Origin: Lachnospiraceae bacterium
GTDB lineage: Bacteria > Bacillota > Clostridia > Lachnospirales > Lachnospiraceae
DNA length: 64,000 bases
Assembly: GCA_022510615.1 (NCBI GenBank)
Contig: JAFLTC010000003.1
Span: 1 to 64,000, forward strand
Direction: 5' to 3'
Both the position numbers and the translations under genes were made by a program. Below the pieces are notes generated by a model. That model was given only the letters and a program-made list of their open reading frames with translations. It did no database searches and was not told where the DNA came from. Below, one piece after another: positions 61,434 through 64,000 of the stretch. Position 1 is the stretch's first letter. Each line of letters begins with the position of its first letter.

Positions 61434-62732
61434 CTATTCTAAACTTAAATCTAGATTTGTCAATATATTAAAATAATTCTCAAAAGTTTTTCGGCAACAT
61501 AACGGATTATCAATGATAATTCCGGGTACTTTCGTGCCGATAACAGAAAAAGCCATGGCCATGCGATGATCCTCATAGGTCCGCATTACTCCCGGCGTCA
61601 GGTGACCGGGCCGAATTAAAATGCTGCCCCCCTCTGCCTCACAGGAAATTCCTCTCCCCCTTAATTCCCGGACAATGCCCTCCATTCGGTCAGACTCCTG
61701 TCTCCTAATATGTTCCACACCGCTAATTTCTGTAGTTGTGTCCGCAAAGACCGCCACTGCTGCCAGTGTCATAGTCTGGTCGGAAAAATCACTCATATTT
61801 ACCTTTATTCCGTGAAGGTTTCCTTCCTTTGGACCGGTAACACAAATCCCCTCTTTTTCCTCCGCCACTCTGCAGCCCATCTGCTCTAACACCCTGAGAA
61901 ACTGAATATCTCCCTGGGTGGAATCAAAATGCACATGGTTTACTACCGCCGTTCCGCCGTTTATCGCGGCCATGGCGTAAAAATAGCATGCTGCCGATAC
62001 ATCCGGCTCTATCCGGTACTCTCTCCCCTGATATTTATATTCCGGCAAAAGCTTATATTCGTTTTCTCCCAGCTGTCGCATCTGCCCCCCAAACTCCTCC
62101 ATCATTTTCATAGATATACGGACATAGGCTTTTGCATCCCGCTTCCCCGTCAGTAAAATGCTCCTCTCACTCTTACAAAGCACACCGGTAAGCAAAAGCG
62201 CACTTAAAAACTGACTGCTTTCATCTATATTTAAAAGAACCTTTTCCTCCGATGCCGTCTCCTTTTTTCCACAAATCCGAAAAGGAAAGGCATAGGATTC
62301 TTCCTTGTATTCAAAGTTTACTCCCATTTGCTCCAATGCTTCCAGAAGCGGACGCATCGGTCTTTTCTTCATCTGTTCTGAGGCCTCTACCTCATAGCAT
62401 CCCCCGGACAGGGCAAGCATAGCCGTCAGAAATCTTGCTGCAGTTCCGGCACTTCCCACGTAAACGGACACATTGTCCCTTGGTATTTTCCCACCACAAC
62501 CGGTTATCGCAACCTCTTTCTTATCTTCCTTTACTTCTATTTCATAGCCCAGGGTTTCCAGTGCTTCCATAAACACCCGGGAATCATCACTGAATAAAAC
62601 CCCTTTGAGTACACTCTTTCCCTCTGCCAGTGCCGCTAACATCAGTGCACGGTTTGTGATGCTTTTTGAGCCGGGTACACTGACCCGGATATGCGGTGGT
62701 TCCCGAAATGGCTTCATGGCAAACTGTTTCAT
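61434..62732 (-). CDS. aroA: 3-phosphoshikimate 1-carboxyvinyltransferase (EPSP synthase)
   Basis: A 432-residue AroA. Visible: VPGSKSITNRALMLAALAEG (K-S-I-T-N-R, about 20-34), GSAGTAARFLTA (PEP loop, about 88-99), DESSQFLSALLL and EDHRMAMAFSVIG near the C-terminus. It condenses shikimate 3-phosphate with PEP. ATG at 62732 with GGAGG 6 bases upstream. It follows the transketolase pair, whose terminator separates them. Confidence 0.95.
   Translation of the reverse strand: MKQFAMKPFREPPHIRVSVPGSKSITNRALMLAALAEGKSVLKGVLFSDDSRVFMEALETLGYEIEVKEDKKEVAITGCGGKIPRDNVSVYVGSAGTAARFLTAMLALSGGCYEVEASEQMKKRPMRPLLEALEQMGVNFEYKEESYAFPFRICGKKETASEEKVLLNIDESSQFLSALLLTGVLCKSERSILLTGKRDAKAYVRISMKMMEEFGGQMRQLGENEYKLLPEYKYQGREYRIEPDVSAACYFYAMAAINGGTAVVNHVHFDSTQGDIQFLRVLEQMGCRVAEEKEGICVTGPKEGNLHGIKVNMSDFSDQTMTLAAVAVFADTTTEISGVEHIRRQESDRMEGIVRELRGRGISCEAEGGSILIRPGHLTPGVMRTYEDHRMAMAFSVIGTKVPGIIIDNPLCCRKTFENYFNILTNLDLSLE
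61436..61463 (-). promoter_or_regulatory. Predicted sigma-A promoter of argS
   Basis: Minus strand consensus TTGACA (61458-61463), a 16-base spacer and TAGAAT (61436-61441). It overlaps the last codons of aroA. Confidence 0.65.
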
Positions 62733-62754
62733 AAAAATCCTCCATTCCGAAATT

Positions 62755-62787
62755 AAAAAACTTCGCCCCCGCATTCCTACGGGGGCG
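62755..62787 (-). terminator. Intrinsic terminator of the split transketolase genes
   Basis: CGCCCCCG (62764-62771) pairs with CGGGGGCG (62780-62787) with an 8-base loop; on the minus strand six U follow (62755-62760). Confidence 0.85.
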
Positions 62788-62819
62788 TATCAAATTTCCT
62801 CTTGGCATTTCTTCTACGA

Positions 62820-63761
62820 TTACTTGCAGAATGCCTTTACTTTCTCATAGATGCTGTCCGCATCCAGACCGTATTTCTTCACTAATTCTACGGCAGGACC
62901 GGATTCACCAAATACGTCATTCACGCCAATCCGGCATACCTTTGTCGGGCATTTCTCAGATAATACATCACATACGGCACTGCCAAGACCGCCAATGATA
63001 GAATGTTCCTCTACGGTAACCACTTTGCCGGTTTCCTTCGCAGAAGCCACAATCAAATCCTCATCCAGAGGTTTAATCGTATGGATATTAATTACTTTGG
63101 CATCAATACCGTCTGCTGCCAACTTCTCGGCTGCCTCCAAACAGTTGGATACCGGAAGTCCGGAAGCAACAATGGTCACATCCTTACCTTCACGGAGAAC
63201 GACACCCTTACCTAACTCAAATTTATAATCCGGCTTATCATTGATAACCGGAACAGCCAGTCTTCCAAAGCGGAGGTAGCATGGTCCTTCATGCTCATAA
63301 GCGGCACGAACGGCAGCCTTTGCCTCCACATCGTCGGAAGGAACAATTACTGTCATGCCAGGAATCGTACGCATCAGAGCAACATCCTCGTTACACTGAT
63401 GGGTCGCACCATCCTCACCAACGGAGATACCCGCATGGGTCGCACCGATTTTAACATTTAATTTCGGATAACCGATGGAGTTACGAACCTGCTCAAAGGC
63501 ACGTCCGGCTGCGAACATGGCAAAGGAACTGGCAAACGGAACTTTGCCGGTAGTGGCAATTCCTGCCGCAATTCCCATCATATTACACTCTGCAATACCA
63601 CAGTCAATGTGACGTTCCGGGAACGCCTTCTTAAATACACCGGTCTTTGTGGCAGCAGCAAGGTCGGCATCCAGTACAACAAGGTTATCAAATTCAGCAC
63701 CCAGTTCTGCAAGAGCATTACCGTAGCTTTCACGGGTCGCTATCTTTTTTACTTCTGACAT
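62820..63761 (-). CDS. Transketolase, C-terminal subunit
   Basis: A 313-residue half-transketolase: pyrimidine-binding domain (about 5-165; DCGIAECNMMGIAAGIA) and C-terminal domain (about 185-305; VEEHSIIGGLGSAV). With the N-terminal subunit upstream it forms the thiamine-diphosphate enzyme of the non-oxidative pentose phosphate pathway. Splitting is common in Clostridia. It overlaps the N-subunit gene by 13 bases. Confidence 0.94.
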   Translation of the reverse strand: MSEVKKIATRESYGNALAELGAEFDNLVVLDADLAAATKTGVFKKAFPERHIDCGIAECNMMGIAAGIATTGKVPFASSFAMFAAGRAFEQVRNSIGYPKLNVKIGATHAGISVGEDGATHQCNEDVALMRTIPGMTVIVPSDDVEAKAAVRAAYEHEGPCYLRFGRLAVPVINDKPDYKFELGKGVVLREGKDVTIVASGLPVSNCLEAAEKLAADGIDAKVINIHTIKPLDEDLIVASAKETGKVVTVEEHSIIGGLGSAVCDVLSEKCPTKVCRIGVNDVFGESGPAVELVKKYGLDADSIYEKVKAFCK

Positions 63762-64000
63762 AAAGACTCACCTGCTTTCTCTAATTCTTCCATTGCCTGT
63801 GCATACTGCTCATCATTTGGAGCGGTTCCATGCCAGCCAACCTGATTTTCCATAAAGGAAACGCCCTTTCCTTTTACTGTTTTTGCGATAATGGCAGTCG
63901 GCATACCCTTCGTAGCCTTTGCCTCATCAAAAGCAGCCTTCAGAGCATCAAAGTCATGCCCGTCCACATTAATAACATGGAAACCAAAGGCCTTAAATTT
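63749..64000 (-). CDS. Transketolase, N-terminal subunit (cut by window edge)
   Basis: The last 83 residues of the N-terminal (TPP pyrophosphate-binding) half: FGFHVINVDGHDFDALKAAF, then PTAIIAKTVKGKGVSFMENQ and WHGTAPN. The frame is open to the right edge at 64000. The first listed start at 63967 is an internal GTG, not the gene start. Operon with the C-terminal subunit. Confidence 0.92.
   Translation of the reverse strand, partial: KFKAFGFHVINVDGHDFDALKAAFDEAKATKGMPTAIIAKTVKGKGVSFMENQVGWHGTAPNDEQYAQAMEELEKAGESLCQK

Noticed and set aside
1-64000. tRNA, rRNA, prophage, insertion sequence or CRISPR array anywhere in the window
   Set aside because: Intergenic gaps are short and none shows cloverleaf-like, transposase, integrase or spaced-repeat sequence on reading.

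Overview
The window reads as chromosomal DNA of a spore-forming, anaerobic Firmicute, most likely a Lachnospiraceae (Clostridia). The evidence is a complete spoIIIA operon, dipicolinate synthase genes (dpaAB), strong GGAGG-type ribosome sites with frequent GTG starts, a transketolase split into two genes, uncharacterised families typical of this group (DUF5714, DUF5685, DUF815), and moderate GC. I saw no rRNA, tRNA, CRISPR array, insertion sequence or prophage, and no gene-free stretch longer than about 300 bases. Most genes lie on the minus strand.

Layout. 1-9.5 kb: Nudix end, DUF5714, an unknown gene, YihY (+), a SpoIID/LytB protein, a nucleosidase-like gene, fabH, a DnaJ/zinc-ribbon/DUF5685 operon and a CDF metal exporter. 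9.6-17.5 kb: a DUF3892 gene and a diguanylate cyclase (+), gpmI, an ECF sigma/anti-sigma pair, an acyl-CoA ligase, a HAD phosphatase and an SGNH hydrolase. 17.5-30.4 kb: the classic Firmicute block yebC-argR-nadK-tlyA-dxs-ispA-xseBA-nusB-asp23-spoIIIAH to AA, read towards low coordinates. 30.5-36.3 kb: aroE (+), a pair of related unknown genes behind a GHKL histidine kinase/LytTR regulator, mnmM and a GNAT. 36.4-40.6 kb: asnB (+), dpaBA and exoA.

40.6-47.2 kb is one tightly packed seven-gene unit behind a single strong promoter: a GshA-type glutamate-cysteine ligase, a class II glutamine amidotransferase, a second glutamate-cysteine-ligase-like protein, a ThiF/MoeB-type E1, a rhodanese, TcdA and a rhodanese-TtcA fusion. 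It looks like a thiol and sulfur-transfer module that I cannot match to a described pathway. 47.3-52.4 kb: an S66 peptidase, a csoR-copA copper operon with a clear operator and a CopZ-like tail on CopA, and a metallophosphoesterase. 52.6-64 kb: efp, an AroD-AroK fusion, a tandem hemerythrin, an M24 peptidase, yqeG, two ATPases, argS, aroA and the split transketolase.

The most notable non-coding signal is a three-copy dispersed palindromic element (11213-11324, 31426-31492, 52461-52573). Each copy has a different but internally complementary outer stem with U-runs on both strands. Inside it lies a conserved core: an AGCGA bulge and a 6-bp hairpin whose two strands co-vary between copies. It could be a structured RNA, or an element that inserts into terminator hairpins.

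Functional links: aroE, aroD-aroK and aroA are scattered parts of the shikimate pathway; dxs and ispA feed isoprenoids; SpoIIIAA-AH and DpaAB serve sporulation; the rhodaneses, TtcA, TcdA, MnmM and TlyA all concern RNA modification or sulfur transfer.
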